Origin: Drechmeria coniospora
Lineage: Eukaryota; Ascomycota; Sordariomycetes; Hypocreales; Ophiocordycipitaceae
Assembly: GCF_001625195.1 (NCBI RefSeq)
Contig: NC_054391.1
Span: 2,046,001-2,110,000, forward strand
DNA: 64,000 nt
Direction: 5' to 3'
Under the pieces are notes generated by a model. The model was not told the DNA's origin. It searched no databases and worked only from the letters and a program-made list of their open reading frames with translations. The translations under genes were made by a program, and so were the position numbers. Positions 33,422-45,528 of the stretch are shown here, one piece after another; positions within the stretch are counted from its first letter, which is position 1, and the number at the start of each line of letters is the position of its first letter.

Positions 33422-33787
33422 GGGACGGTTCGCGCCGTCTAGAATTCTTCCGACGGCCATGCAAGAGTTTAGCCAGCATCGCACGGCAACTGCGACGGAG
33501 ACATGTCTGAACGGGACCATGCGTCGGCAGAGTTTGGGATGCACCGCAGGAGGAGGATATTGTAAATGTAGCATACGCATAGCGCCGATGATATTGAATA
33601 CATGGGCCACATTTGCAGCCACGCATGCATGCACATGGTCACGCCGCGCCATCGTTTGCCCAAGTTATTACATGTAGAAAAAGTACCGCAGCGTTGGGCA
33701 TGAACGATACGGCGATACTCGATATCTGATATCGAACAAACACTGCCAACCCCACATCGGACCGCGTCCGCGGGAGCGTCGTCCAGC
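33422..33787. other. Short intergenic gap between convergent genes
   Basis: Gap of 366 bases between two convergent 3' ends (membrane protein and NST1). Holds no coding signal or repeat of note. Confidence 0.6.
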
Positions 33788-36700
33788 TCAGAGGTCGCTG
33801 TGGTATCGGCGCGAAAGGCCCTGCTGGTCAACGCGACCCCCTCTTGGCTCAAAGAATCCTTCCCACGTGTCGACCTTGCTGTTGAGCACGCTCTCGTCGC
33901 CATCCGGCCTCTCCACGTCGTCGAGCGTGCACTGGACCTCGCTCAGGGACGAGGCCGCGCGGCCGACGCTGGCTGTGCTGTTCGAGCGCGGCACCGGCGT
34001 CGTGCTTCGCGTCGTGATTCCGATTCTCTCCAGCAAGTTCTTGCGCTTCGACGGGCTGCCGTTCTGACCCGACTCGCTGGAACTCTTCTAGATGCCCCGC
34101 AGCGTCGCCTGGCTCGTCAGCGGGCTCCCGATCTCCCCGGGCGCTCCTACCGCGCGGCAGCGAGAGTTCGTCCCGTCGCCGACGTCCGGCACCCACCGGA
34201 TCAGGTGCTTGCCATGACCGTCGGCGTCCCGCTTCACGTCAAACGAACCGCCGCCGTTCGAGCCGCTGCCTTCGGTGTCGCACAGGTTGAGAAGGTCCTG
34301 CTCCATGATGCTGGGGTCGCCCGACTGCGTTTCGATCTGCGAGTGGATGAGGTCGAGCGCGACGTACCCGTCCATGTCGGCGCTGCCGACGTTGGCCAAG
34401 GCCTGGCATGCCTGGCAGAGCATCAGCCGGACGGCGACGTGACGTGGCACCGACGCGCGCATGGAGCCGAGGCCGGCGGGTGAGCCGACGCTGAAGCCGG
34501 GCGGCATCGCCGGCATCGTCGGGGAGGCCCACGCGGCGTTCCCGAATCCCGGCGGCGGCGGGAAAGCCTGCGCTCCTCCCACCGGCGGGCCCCAGGGGTT
34601 GTGCGCCAAGGGAAACGCCGATTCCAAGTATGGGCTCGCAGCGAAGCCGGGGCGAGAAAAGCCAGGCGGGTGATTGCGGAGGCTGCTCTGATTCAGGTCC
34701 GACGGCAGAGGCTCGTCGTCCTCGAGGAGAGCTCGGCTCCCCAGCCGCTTGGGGCCCTCGTCCTCGTCTCGCGACCGCTCCTGGGAGATGCTGCCAGGCC
34801 GTCGAATCGGAGTTGGCCTTCCGATCGGCAGCGCCGACATGCCGGGGACGACCGAGTCGTAACCGACGGAGCCCTGCCGGGCGTGCGTTGGCGTTGCCGT
34901 CGCATCCTTGGACATGGCGAACATTTGATTCAGCGGAAACTGGTCGCCAGGGCCGTGTGAAAAGCCAGGAGGGGGCATGTGCATCGGCGGGAATCCTCGA
35001 CTGCCCGGCCCGTTGATGCCCGGCGGCGGGATCATCATGCCGGGGGCCGGCCTGAAGGCGAGCGGGAACATGGCATCATGCGCCGCCGAGCCTGGGAACC
35101 CAGGGGCGCGCTGGTGGACAAGCCCCGGAGGCGGCTGCATCCCTACCGAAGGAACCTGGAAGGGGGGCGTGTGGCCTGGAGCCGGAGCATGCGACTGCGA
35201 GTTCTGCGGTGACATGGCATGGGCTGCGAGCATCGCCGCCGAGATGCCGCCGCTCACCTTTCGTTCCTGCCCGATTGGTGCCGGGCTGTTGTGAGCTGGT
35301 GTCGCCGAGTGAGGGGACGGATTTTGACTCGGCCCCGAAGCCGACTGAGAAGCGGCGGAGCTTGTCTGGCCTGGGTCTTGTTGTTGTTGTTGGTGCGACA
35401 AGGTCCGTTGCCGTATCGGCGTCGGCGCCTTGGGGATAATCGGCGTAGCTATGGGAATCTTGGGGGAAGCAAAAGCCGCCGGGGCGGGCGAGTGCTGAGG
35501 CAGGCCTGCCGGGTTCGAGGCGGCATGTTGCTGGCTTCGTTTGGGGACCTGCTGGTTGTTTGCCGCTCGCTGGGCCGCCTTTTCCTCCTTGGCGCGTCCC
35601 CGGGCATCCGTCGCCTCCTGGGCTTCCCTGTGGGCTTTGGCCGCCCGAGCCCCCTTTTCGCGCTTGTCGCGGTCTTGCTTCTCCTTTCGCTCCTGGGCCT
35701 CGCGTTCCCGTTGCTCGCGGGCCTCCTGTTCTCTTTGCCGCTGCTCATCCTTTAGCTTCTTCTCGCGCTCCTTTGCCTCGCGGGCCTTGCGTTCCTGCTC
35801 AGCCTGCTTTTCTCGCTGCTCGTGGATCCGCCGTTGCCGGTCCGCCTCCTTCTTCAACCGCGCTTCCTCTTCGGCCTTGCGCTGGGCTTCCTTTTGCCGT
35901 CGCTTCTCCTCGCTTCGCTGTTTCTGGTCGGCAAGCTTCTGCTGCTCAGCCGCCAACCTCGCGGCCTCCTCGTTCGCCTTTTCGGCTTCCCGGCGCGCCT
36001 TTTCCTCCGCGAGCGCCTGCTTCTTCTGCGCCGCCTTGTCCTTCTTCTTCTGCGCGCTCTTCGCCTTCTTGGCCCTCTGCTCATCAACCTGCCGGCTCTC
36101 CTCCTCGAGCTCCTCCAACAGCTTCTGCTGCCGCTCCTTCGCTACCTTTTCCTTGTAGGCTGACAGGACGCGCTGTTCGAACATGCGGGCGGCGAATATT
36201 TGAAACATGCGTCGGCCCTCTTCCATGCGTTGCTCCTCCGTCATTTGGTCCTGGAAGCGGCATTCAGCATGGAATCTCGAGAGTAGCAGGTGCGGGCTCG
36301 TGGGGTTTGGGCGCGGCATACCTCTTCATCCTCGTACTCATCATCTTGACTGTCGTCGTAGTCGTCTTCCTCATCCTCTTCATCTTCGTATTCGTCCTCC
36401 TCCGGAGGCGGGTGGTTGTGGGGATGAGCGTACGAGTCGTCGGGATGGCCATAGGTGCGAGAGAGGTGCTCGCGCGCGTCTTCCTCGCGGGCCATCCTGC
36501 GCTCGGCGAGCTGCTCCATCATCTCGATGAAGCGCTTGCCGTCGTTCTTGAGAAGGTCATCCGCCACGGTGAGAATGCCGCCTAAGTCCATGTTACCATA
36601 TGTGCTGACAAATTCTAGGAGGAGCTGCGTACCCTTGACCTGTAGGCTATTCCCAAACGTGAGGAAGTCGGCCAGGTCTCGGTCGTGGGGGTTGTTGAAC

Positions 36701-37713
36701 TCCTCGGGGGGTTCGTCGTCGCTAAAGTCGTCGCCCTCGCCCTCTCCTTCTCCTTCGCTGTAGACCTCCTCGAGGTCCTCGTCGTCCTCGTCCCCGACCT
36801 GCTCGACTATTCGACCGTGGGACGGCGGTTGGGGTGGGTATCGAGAGGGTAGGCGTCGGGGGGCACGAATCGGAAAATCTCGAGGCGGCGGCGGCAGCAT
36901 TGGCGGACCGTCTCCCTGATTTGCGAACTGCTCGAGCTCGAGGTAGTAGGCGTCGTAGAGTCCCTCCAGCTCCTCCTCGATGGCGGTCCTCTTGCGGCCG
37001 CAGACGGTGCAGCTACAGGTATGCTTCTGTTGCTCCTTCATCTTCCGGAGAACGGCGTCTTTCTCGACCTTGACAAGGGACTTTCGCTCATCCTCGCCCA
37101 AGCCGAGCCAAAATTCCTTGATGCGCTCCCGCTCTTCGTGATTTCCGGTGCTCCATATCTTGTCTCGAGAGATGCCCGGGCCCCGCGCACCGGCAGGCAG
37201 GTCCGTGGGGTCATTCATCCGCGCGAGCGACGGCTCGAGGGCACCTTGCCGCTTCTTCTTCTTCTTCTTTGCCTTCTTTCCTTTCGAAGATGGCTCCGGA
37301 AACTCGTTGGACAAGTCATGGGAAGAGTCGACCTCGTCGTCAGTGGCACTCAGGTCCTGGTCATCAGCCGTCACAAGATCCGAAGAGATGCCGTGTGCAG
37401 GTGCGGGGTTCGCGTGGCCGTTGGCCGCCTGCTCAGCGGCCGACTTGGCCGCCGCCTTTTGACGTCGCTTCTGCTTTTTGCGATTCACCAGGACAGGGGG
37501 CTCGGCAGCAGGAGGTGGTGGTGGTGGTGGTGCAGTCGGCAGATTGTAGGCCTTGGCGGGGTTGGTCGGTGTCGAAGGCTGTGACGAGTCTGTAGGGCTG
37601 CCGCTGCCCTTGGGAACGGTGATAAACTTGGAGCCATCCTTGTTGGTGTACTTGGCAGTGCTGCGAGGCGATGCCGATGTAGAAGCGGCCGGGTTCTGTT
37701 TGGAGGCCGGCAT
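33788..37713 (-). CDS. NST1: Stress response protein NST1
   Basis: Large coiled-coil protein of the NST1 family, linked in yeast to salt tolerance and negative control of the splicing-related MSL1; in filamentous fungi it acts in stress responses. Model of 1263 residues in three exons: 37713-36322, 36250-34151 and 34087-33788. Intron 1 (71 bases, GTATGC to CCAG) joins EYEDEE to [12 protein letters not shown]; intron 2 (63 bases, GTAGGA donor, GCTGACG branch, TAG acceptor) joins SRCRA to KSSSESGQ and adds a 99-residue tail. Features in order: polyproline run, lysine cluster (AKKKKKKR, near 148), C-x-C-x2-C motif [10 protein letters not shown], acidic stretches of glutamates and aspartates, then a long charged coiled coil (about 470-730, [13 protein letters not shown] type), and a Pro/Gly/Met-rich C-terminal half. 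A large frame on the opposite strand is a shadow of the coiled coil. Confidence 0.9.
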
Positions 37714-40700
37714 CGTACGTCTACGAAGCGAGTGCAGGCGACACCATCAAGAAGAGTCGGCTGCGACGGGTTCCCGATAATGAGCAGTCGGTCCTGGTAA
37801 TTTCAGGCAGCGTGTCGTTCACAAAGGGACGCGTAGGTGTATCGTTGCGGGCGGAGGGGTGCGCAGGCAGACGGTGGTGAGAATGGTCGGCGAAGAGAGA
37901 GACGTGGTTCGCAAGGCGTGGGTGGAGCGTGAGAGATTGATGAGGCCCTATCAGTTAGTGGTGGCTGCCAGCCTTCGAGGCGCTCCGAATTGAGGCCTAG
38001 GCACAAACTGCAAGGTCTCAGGGTTACCTTAGGTCAGCAATGACGCAGTGGGGGGGGGGGCTTTGATAGAGGAAGTAGTACATGTAAACCTGTACGTAGC
38101 GCGCTTGTAGCCTATTAGCGCAACATGCCATGAAGAGAACAAGTCCGCTTGAGAGATGCCTCCCAAAATGAATTTGTACGCAGTAGGTAGGAGAACGGCG
38201 GTTTTTTTGGATTTTGGATTTAGGATTTTTCTCATTATAAACAGGATTACCTTGCATGGAAGACCTTGGTGTTTGTGACCTCAACCTCAACTAAGCAGCT
38301 CCGACGAATGTATGGGCTAGTACTGTGTGTGTACCCACCGGTTTACCTTGGTTATTCCATGGGTATGACTCGACAGCTACTATACTTACAGTACATACTT
38401 GTGTTTGCTGTGTACGAAGTAGACACAAACCAGGTAATACTACTGTAGATACCAGTACTCCGTACTCCGTTGCTGGTAATGCCCTTCTTGTTCAGCTTGA
38501 GTAGCTTAGTAACTAGTAACCATACATATGTATACCCGTAAGAGATAGGAAGGTACCCCGCACAGTCGGATGGTATCCGATTCGGCATGGTGTACGGTTA
38601 CAGAGTACTTACAGATTGTTCCGAACAAGTAATTAATAATGTAGGTACGGTGTCGGCTAAGTACAGTACGTCGCTGCTAGGACGAATACAACAAATAAAA
38701 GTTGGGTAGGTTGGGGATGGACGTCAATCATCACCGATGTCTACCAGCGACACCTGCAGCACGGGAACCTACTGGAAATATAGTCGTCACATCATCTCTT
38801 CCAACAACATTTGAACGATATTCAGTGGCCTATATAATGCGCCTCGACTCTCTCTTTTTTTTTTTTTTTTAATATAAATATCTTCTCAATTTGTGCCAGC
38901 CGTTTCGTAAGGGTAACCAATCAATCTACGTTGGCAGGTCTACGAACGTAGGGCACTGGCGGTATTTATGCATGCTTTCACAAGGACGGAGGGAAGCAAC
39001 GGTTCAGCTGCTTGCACTCAGGGAAGGATGTCTTTCAGAAAATGGGATAGGACAATCACGAGAAAATGGTCGAGACTTATCATCATAGTGCCATGGCCGC
39101 TTGAAACCACTTGCTCAATCTGCTGAGCTACAGTGAAGCGTACTCCATCGAACTGGTCCAAGCTATCATTCACCCAAGCTATCCATCCTTGTGATAAGCA
39201 TTGTTCCAGATCATTATTGTCGGAAATTTCGGGGCTCCGTGATGAAAATGATATGAAGCGGAATGCGCAATAGGATTTGGTTATGTGGAGTGCTGACAAC
39301 TGACCATGTTCGACTCTGTCCGTCTGCCCATGAGTTTGAACGAGAACGAAATGTAAGTATGGGAGTAAAATGTTCGTGCACGGCCATCCTCAGACAGTGA
39401 CGCAGCAACATAACTAGCATTAGTTTGGGAGCCGATTTAAGCTCCTGATTAAGTGTATGCAAAGCGTATTCATGCTACCGTAGCCAGCTAATATATTATA
39501 TGCAGTTGGCGATGCGAGCACTACATGTTCCGGAACTTGAACCTGGTGGTCGAACGACTCACATCGGAATGATAGCGACACAATCCGATGGGGAATGACC
39601 AGTCTGACCAGTTTGACCGGCCCCTTTCAAAGGTCGCCCAGGGACACGTGCGCGTTCAGGAACACAGGTGTGAGACGGCCGTGGCAGGCCGAGCATAATA
39701 CTCCGGTCGGAGCATTGTGCATGTATTTCTCGCATTAGTTCATTATGGTACGTTCGCTTCGGTGCAGGTTCACAACGCACACCGTCAGTCGTTGCCCATT
39801 GATGTTACAATCAACGTCAGCAGCGATGTGCAGGAGCTTGCGAGCGCATTCATGACACCCGAAACCAATCGTCATCTGCTTCTGTTCCTGTTCCGTTGTT
39901 CCTCTGTGTGTCCGGACATGCACTCATTGTCGTACGGCGGGTCAAACAGCATGCAGTACGCAGTATTTATTTTGTTTTATTTTTCTTTTAATACTCATTT
40001 ATCGTTGTATCAACATGAACAAGTAGACATTATTGCTGCTGAATAATTCGCGTATGTTGGATTGGATTCTTGAAGCCACTCATGCTCGTACTCGTTCTTG
40101 TTCCGCGCGCCACGTATAAAATTTGCGCATACTTGTGGGAGTACAGTACAATCAGGAAATGTGGTGCACTGTACAAGTTCACTCTAGTGAGGAAGTTATT
40201 AGTAAGTATAAATACAGCAATACTTTGGACGGAGTAATGCTTGCTTGTAAGTATTTCACACACACGCCACTAGCCTTGCTTTTCCCTCTCCATTTGGCTG
40301 GTGACGAACGAGGCTGGCGGAGCTGGCGAGCTAGTGGACAGGGTGGCGAGCGACTGCAACAGCTAATTACATAATCCGAAGTGGAGCCCACCCAACTACG
40401 TTGCGTACAAGTACATGTACAGTAAGTACTTGTACTCCGCAACTTAAGCGGGTGTACTCCGTACATGTACTCCGTAGGGAGTACGGATACTGCAAGTACA
40501 TGTACTTAGTCCGTAATAAGTACATGCAATTCGTACGGAGTACATGTACTTGTACTTGAACTCGATGTACTTGTCCTAGTTGATGCCCCCTCCTCTCTCC
40601 TGGAGTCAAAGAGTCCGGCTGTTGGACGGCGGTTTGTTATTTTCGTACTGACAGGTCCGTCTGCTTTCACCAAGAAAAAACACGTTCTAAAGCCCTCTGT

Positions 40701-41250
40701 TGATACCTGTGACGATTCTTTATGCCATCTAGGGATCCTGTTCTTTCTCTCCTTCTCCCGAACGGTCCGACTTCGTCCGACTGATTGATAACATCCCTGG
40801 CTGGGGCACCCCCCACCGCCCCTGGCTGCAGTTTGGTCCACTCCAGGCTCGATCCAAACAGTGCTTCGACAACGTACATCGTCTCATCCTCGTATTTTTA
40901 CCACTTCTCTTTCTCCTCAGCTCGTATTCGACAAATTCTTTCGCCAACAAGCCCTGCCACAGCATCGACCTAGAAACCGATCCATACAGACACTTTGAAC
41001 ATTGACTGCTCAGGGTGCTTGTTGACGTCAAGCGGACACTACCCTACGCGCCATCACAATCGACGTAGATTCTGCATCACTGCCCGCCCATTGGAACGGT
41101 TGAGGCTGGGCAGGGACTTCTGTCGCCCTCCCCCCCAGCTCCGAGCGCTGCTGCAGACAGCATTTCTCGACTGTCGGCTTCCGGGAATCGCTAAGACAAG
41201 ACAAGCTGTCGGCCCCCCATCCTCGAAGCTCTGCGCTTCGCCCCCCCACA
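37714..41250. repeat. Long intergenic region between NST1 and RHO2
   Basis: A 3.5 kb gap between divergent genes. It holds an 11-base G run at 38050-38060, TACTCCGTAC-type words near 38454-38470 and clustered at 40438-40560, a T-rich run (18+ T) near 38852-38870, and a TATATAATG element near 38832. The final 400 bases form the CT-rich leader of RHO2. On the minus strand, 39018-39462 has two protein-like open frames that could be exons of an unrecognised gene or remnant. Confidence 0.5.
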
Positions 41251-42152
41251 ATGTCAGGCGCGAGTCCTCAGAACGTCATCCGCAGGTATGTCTTTGCACT
41301 TGGCTTGTCCAAACCTCTGATTCTTCCCACATGCGTTTTACCAGTCACCGTGGCCTGGGCAGCTCGGATGCGTGCGGGTTTCGCCTTCGGCATGCAACTG
41401 ACTGATTTTGTCACAGAAAGCTAGTTATCATCGGAGATGGTGCCTGCGGCAAGACGAGTCTGTTAAGTGTATTTACTTTGGGATACTTTCCAACTGTACG
41501 TCTCTTTGCTCACCATTCGGCCGCAACCTGCTAACAGCCGATAGCATTACGTAGGTCTCGTCCAGCCAGGACGGACGGCAATCGGTCATGGCTGACGACG
41601 TATGACGCAGATTCCCACAGTCTTCGAAAACTACGTCACCGATTGCAGAGTGGATGGAAAGTCTGTACAGCTGGCTCTCTGGGATACAGCCGGTCAGGAG
41701 GACTACGAGAGACTACGACCCCTTGCATACGCCAAAGCGCATGTCATCCTGATAGGATTCTCCATCGATACGCCTGATTCCCTCGACAATGTGAAGCACA
41801 AGGTCGGACAGATCCTCCCCTTCGTTCTGCCCTCGCTTTCCATCCTGACGACCTTCTCTAGTGGATTGAAGAGGCACAGCGCCTCTGCGCTGACGTGCCT
41901 ATTATTCTGGTTGGGCTGAAAAAGGACCTGCGCGAAGACCCAGTTGCGATCGAGGATATGCGTAAAAAGTCTTTGCGATTCGTCACATCCCACGAAGGCG
42001 AAATGACGGCTCGCGAAATCGGAGCAAGAAGATATCTGGAGTGTTCCAGTCTGAGCGGCGAGGGTGTCGACGACGTGTTCGAGGCAGCTACTCGAGCAGC
42101 CCTCTTGACGTTTGAGAAAGGCGAGGGTTCAGGCTGCTGCGTCATTCTATGA
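41251..42152 (+). CDS. RHO2: Rho-family small GTPase, Rho2 type
   Basis: Membrane-anchored GTPase switch that in fungi acts upstream of protein kinase C and cell-wall synthesis and in polarity. Five exons, 200 residues: 41251-41285, 41417-41495, a 6-base micro-exon 41545-41550 (His-Tyr), 41611-41802 and 41862-42152. Introns are 131, 49, 60 and 59 bases; branch-like CTAAC and GCTGAC precede the middle acceptors. The P-loop GDGACGKT is at 18-25, switch [13 protein letters not shown] crosses the micro-exon, DTAGQE is at 65-70, then [17 protein letters not shown] and [10 protein letters not shown]. The C-terminus is GCCVIL: a CAAX box ending in Leu (geranylgeranylation expected) next to a second cysteine that may be palmitoylated. 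[20 protein letters not shown] and RKKSLRF are closer to Rho2 than to Rho1. The last intron has a plain GTCGGA donor. Confidence 0.92.
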
Positions 42153-42879
42153 GATGACGACTACCTCTGGCGGAGGCCATTCTTTAGACGTTATCGACGG
42201 CACAGGAGGTCCTGGCTAGCGATTTCCGGACAAGTCGGTCGACGATGGCGGTAAATTCGGCTCTGGATACAACGACCGATATTCACGACACTCATCGACC
42301 TATGCCTAGATTGCCAACACCTTGTGCCGCCCTCCTGTCCAAGGCGGCCCTGTCGGCGTGTCTTTTTTCACTTTTCTTTCGTTGGGCCCGGCAAGCGAAG
42401 TATTCTTTTTTGCATCTTTTCCGTCGAACTCACTCACTTCACTACATACACATACAAGCTCGGAGCATGATCTAAGAAGGGGGGCGGCCGCATTCTGAGC
42501 TGTTGCACTGCTAGTCGTGGCAGGACCTCGGGGCGTACACCAGATTTCACCGTTTGTTTGTGCATTTGGCTTTTTTTTATTCCATGTCATGATCACATCC
42601 CTGGGCTCGTCGAGGTGCCCGATTTGCGGACGCGACGGAGGAGGAAGGCTCTGGCCAGGAAATTAAAAGCGGCATATTGGCTTGATTGATAATGAGCGAA
42701 ACAAGGATGTAAAGGCAAAAACAGCTTGATCATATGGTGAAAAAATTGGTTGGCTATGTAGAAGTTCTCGTTCATACCATGTCTCGTCCTTCCGCGACAT
42801 ACAAACGGCTGTCTGCCAATAATGCAGTTGACAACGCGATCCTGCTCGCCTGATGCTTTTCCGCTCACAGTGACGGCTC
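42153..42879. other. Intergenic between convergent RHO2 and MRPL28
   Basis: Gap of 727 bases containing the two 3' ends. No additional coding signal or repeat found. Confidence 0.6.
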
Positions 42880-43407
42880 CTACTTCTTCCACTCATGATT
42901 CCATGGCTCCTTGGACGGAGTATCCGTCTGAAACCTCGCATACTCGATCGGAACACCATTGAGTCCATACACACCCTTCTTCTCCATCGCGACACGGTAC
43001 AGGTATCCCTCGCCCCTTCCCTCAGGCCCGACCGTCTTGCGCAACTCTTCACAGGCGTTGAACATGCCGGCGTGCATCCTGTAGCGTTCTTTTGCAATGG
43101 CATCATGCTGCTGCCTGCGGAATAGCTGCCAAGCGCGGTGGATGGTCCAATGTCGCAGGTAACGCTGGCGGGCCATGCGCAGAGGCGGCGGTGCGGGCGA
43201 GAACATGTTTTGCTTGAGAATCTTGATGCGCAGGTAATTTTCGGATTTAGGCGCCTGGCGGTTCTTGCGGGCGGGCTTGGCCGCGACTTTGGGTGGGAGG
43301 CGTGCCATGGCAGATGTGGTTGTGGAAAAGAGACGAGAAAAGGCGGCGCCGGGGCTTGTCAAGGCGCGACGGCAGAAAAGGCCGCGAAATGAGAGGGACA
43401 AAGGCAT
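42880..43407 (-). CDS. MRPL28: Mitochondrial large-subunit ribosomal protein mL40 (MRP-L28)
   Basis: Nuclear gene for a mitoribosome protein, intronless, 175 residues from the ATG at 43407. The N-terminus is a matrix-targeting presequence (arginine-rich, no acidic residues, ending RLFSTTTSA). The mature part has the family signature RYLRHWTIHRAWQLFRRQ, an EELRKTVGPEGRGEGYLYRV stretch and the C-terminal GVPIEYARFQTDTPSKEPWN motif. These are the diagnostic features of fungal mL40/MRP-L28. The frame is open further upstream to 43668, but without the presequence character. Convergent with RHO2. Confidence 0.92.
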   Translation of the reverse strand: MPLSLSFRGLFCRRALTSPGAAFSRLFSTTTSAMARLPPKVAAKPARKNRQAPKSENYLRIKILKQNMFSPAPPPLRMARQRYLRHWTIHRAWQLFRRQQHDAIAKERYRMHAGMFNACEELRKTVGPEGRGEGYLYRVAMEKKGVYGLNGVPIEYARFQTDTPSKEPWNHEWKK

Positions 43408-45528
43408 GTCGAGTATGCTCACGGCGGTCTCGGTAAATTTGCAAAACTCCCGCCCCAATGGAGCTGACGATATTCTCCCCTTGCGCTTTTGGCCAGCTGG
43501 TCGGTATTGTAGCCTCGACGGAGCCCGTCGCTTCGCAGCTTGGTTCGATGGAGCCGAGCCACGGTTGTATTTTGGATCTTCAAGATGGCCCAAAATATAC
43601 GCCGGCGAAGCTGGCAGGAGAGTCTGGCTTGGCTTTGAACCCTGCCCGGTTGCTAATGCGACGTACAATCGACGAGATGATCTGGGCTGGACGGCCCGGT
43701 ATTGAGAGAGCTAGGGTGGCCCTGCGGCAATGGCGTCGATATTTGGAAGCGAGGAAGCTTGTTGATGTCGTTGAAGGGAGCGTAAAGGGCGAAATGATGC
43801 CGGCGTGGTTGACGATGTTGCAAGCGTGATGATGCTTCAAAGATGGTCAATAATTTTGCTGGCAACTGTTAGCGTCGTCGGGCCAAGTGTGCAGGGGTTA
43901 ACGATGTTCGGAGCCGGAGAAAGGGGCTCCCGGCGACGACGTCAGTATCGATCCGTCGCTCATGACCTTTCTTGCTGGACATGCCTCATACGAACTTAAG
44001 CCAACGAAATGCTAAAGAGCGGAATCGATTTTCCGTGTCAATGCAGTTCATCTTTCATAGTTGCGCATGAAAGCAGCCGAACGAGAATAGGTTTTTTCGG
44101 TCGTTCTTACATCTTCCATCATACATACCCATGGAATGGGAGAGAGAGATTGAAACTCTGGTGAGCTAGAAATTACATCTTCGCCGCACCAATTTTGCAT
44201 CTGAGCTGGAAGACACTGTCGCTTGTTCTCAGCAAGAGGATCACACTGCACACTCTTGCCATCTTTTTTTTAATATGGCGCATGGCACACTCCACAGTCA
44301 CGCTTCTGCGGCACAATACTATCACGACAAATATATTTCATGAATTTCAGAACGGTGACTAAAGAGCTGCGTCTTCACTGGCTTTGAGCATTGTTAAATT
44401 CTTCTAATTGCACTCGAGGAAAAGATGCCCAAATTTGCGGTTTATTGTACATCATGGTCCCGTGAATGGCTCCATGTCCGTTCTAGAAGCGACGTGCACA
44501 CAAGGTCCAAGACGTGGACCTGCCGCTACACCGTGGTGAGGCTTGTCAGATTCGATTCGACAGAATACGATTTCGTCAGGGCCGGATAATAGAACAGCAG
44601 GGGGCACGAATGAACTTGGAAGTAGTTATTGATGATGGCCATGATCGCGTTCATGTGGTATATACCCCATTACTCGAGTCCCATCGTAGTAGAATAGTTG
44701 TGTGTTTTCGATAGCACTTCAGGTAAATCACGGAGCAAGGACATGATGGCTATAGCATCGGCTAGAAAGTTGGACTGCAAAGGTCGATGAGAGCTATTTC
44801 GAATGTTGTATCAACTGTAAATGGGGAAAATGAAGAGTACGACGGCGCGGTAATAAGCACGATTCATGATGAGTCTAGCGGATCCTGTTCATTTTCGTCG
44901 CCGAATACTACAGTATTACTTACTACAGTGCTTATACGGAGTAGGGAGTACTTTATTGTATTACAGTAGTACCTACTAGGTACTCTACACACCCTTGTAC
45001 GTACTTGGGTGCTGATGATTACTGCACCGATGCGAACCGAACCAAGTATTACAGCCAACTACTTGACCTTCTGTACTGGGCATATGCTGTACTCGTACAA
45101 GCACAGTACAAGTACAGTACCAGTACAGTACAAGTACGGAGCACATGCAGAGACACTTTGGCGGTACCCACGGAGTACATGTAGTAATTAATACTTGTAG
45201 TAGTTTGACCAAAAGACATGACTGCCTGATTGCTTGGCTAGCGCCTAGACGGGCTCGCTCGCTTTCGCGGCCACTGTATTTCAGGTATGACGATTACTCG
45301 CCCAGCCCTCACCGCTAGATCAAATTGTACATGCCTAAATGGAATCCCCGTGAACAGGAAACACCGTGAATAGGATCGGAGTGGTCGTGGGAAAGGTAAC
45401 GGAAGCGGCCCGAGAGGTGTTTTTTCCTATTCGTCGTTCCTTGGATGATCTCCGCATCATCATCGTCGTCCTCGTCCCAACAGTGCTCAGCGTCCCTGCA
45501 ATAGAACCCCAACCACAACTCCAACCCA
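43408..45528. repeat. Intergenic with a GTAC-motif cluster
   Basis: A 2.1 kb gap. From 44930 to 45190 it contains many short GTAC words (GTACTCG, CAGTACAAGTACAG repeated, CGGAGTAC). Elsewhere I see nothing coding. The last 150 bases are the leader of the ADP-ribosylglycohydrolase gene. Confidence 0.55.

Noticed and set aside
35560..36585. 341-codon plus-strand frame opposite NST1
   Set aside because: Shadow of the repetitive coiled-coil codons of NST1 (Pro/Ala/Ser-rich product without a domain).
43408..43668. Upstream extension of the MRPL28 frame
   Set aside because: The added 87 codons lack an ATG-led targeting peptide, while the ATG at 43407 begins a typical presequence.
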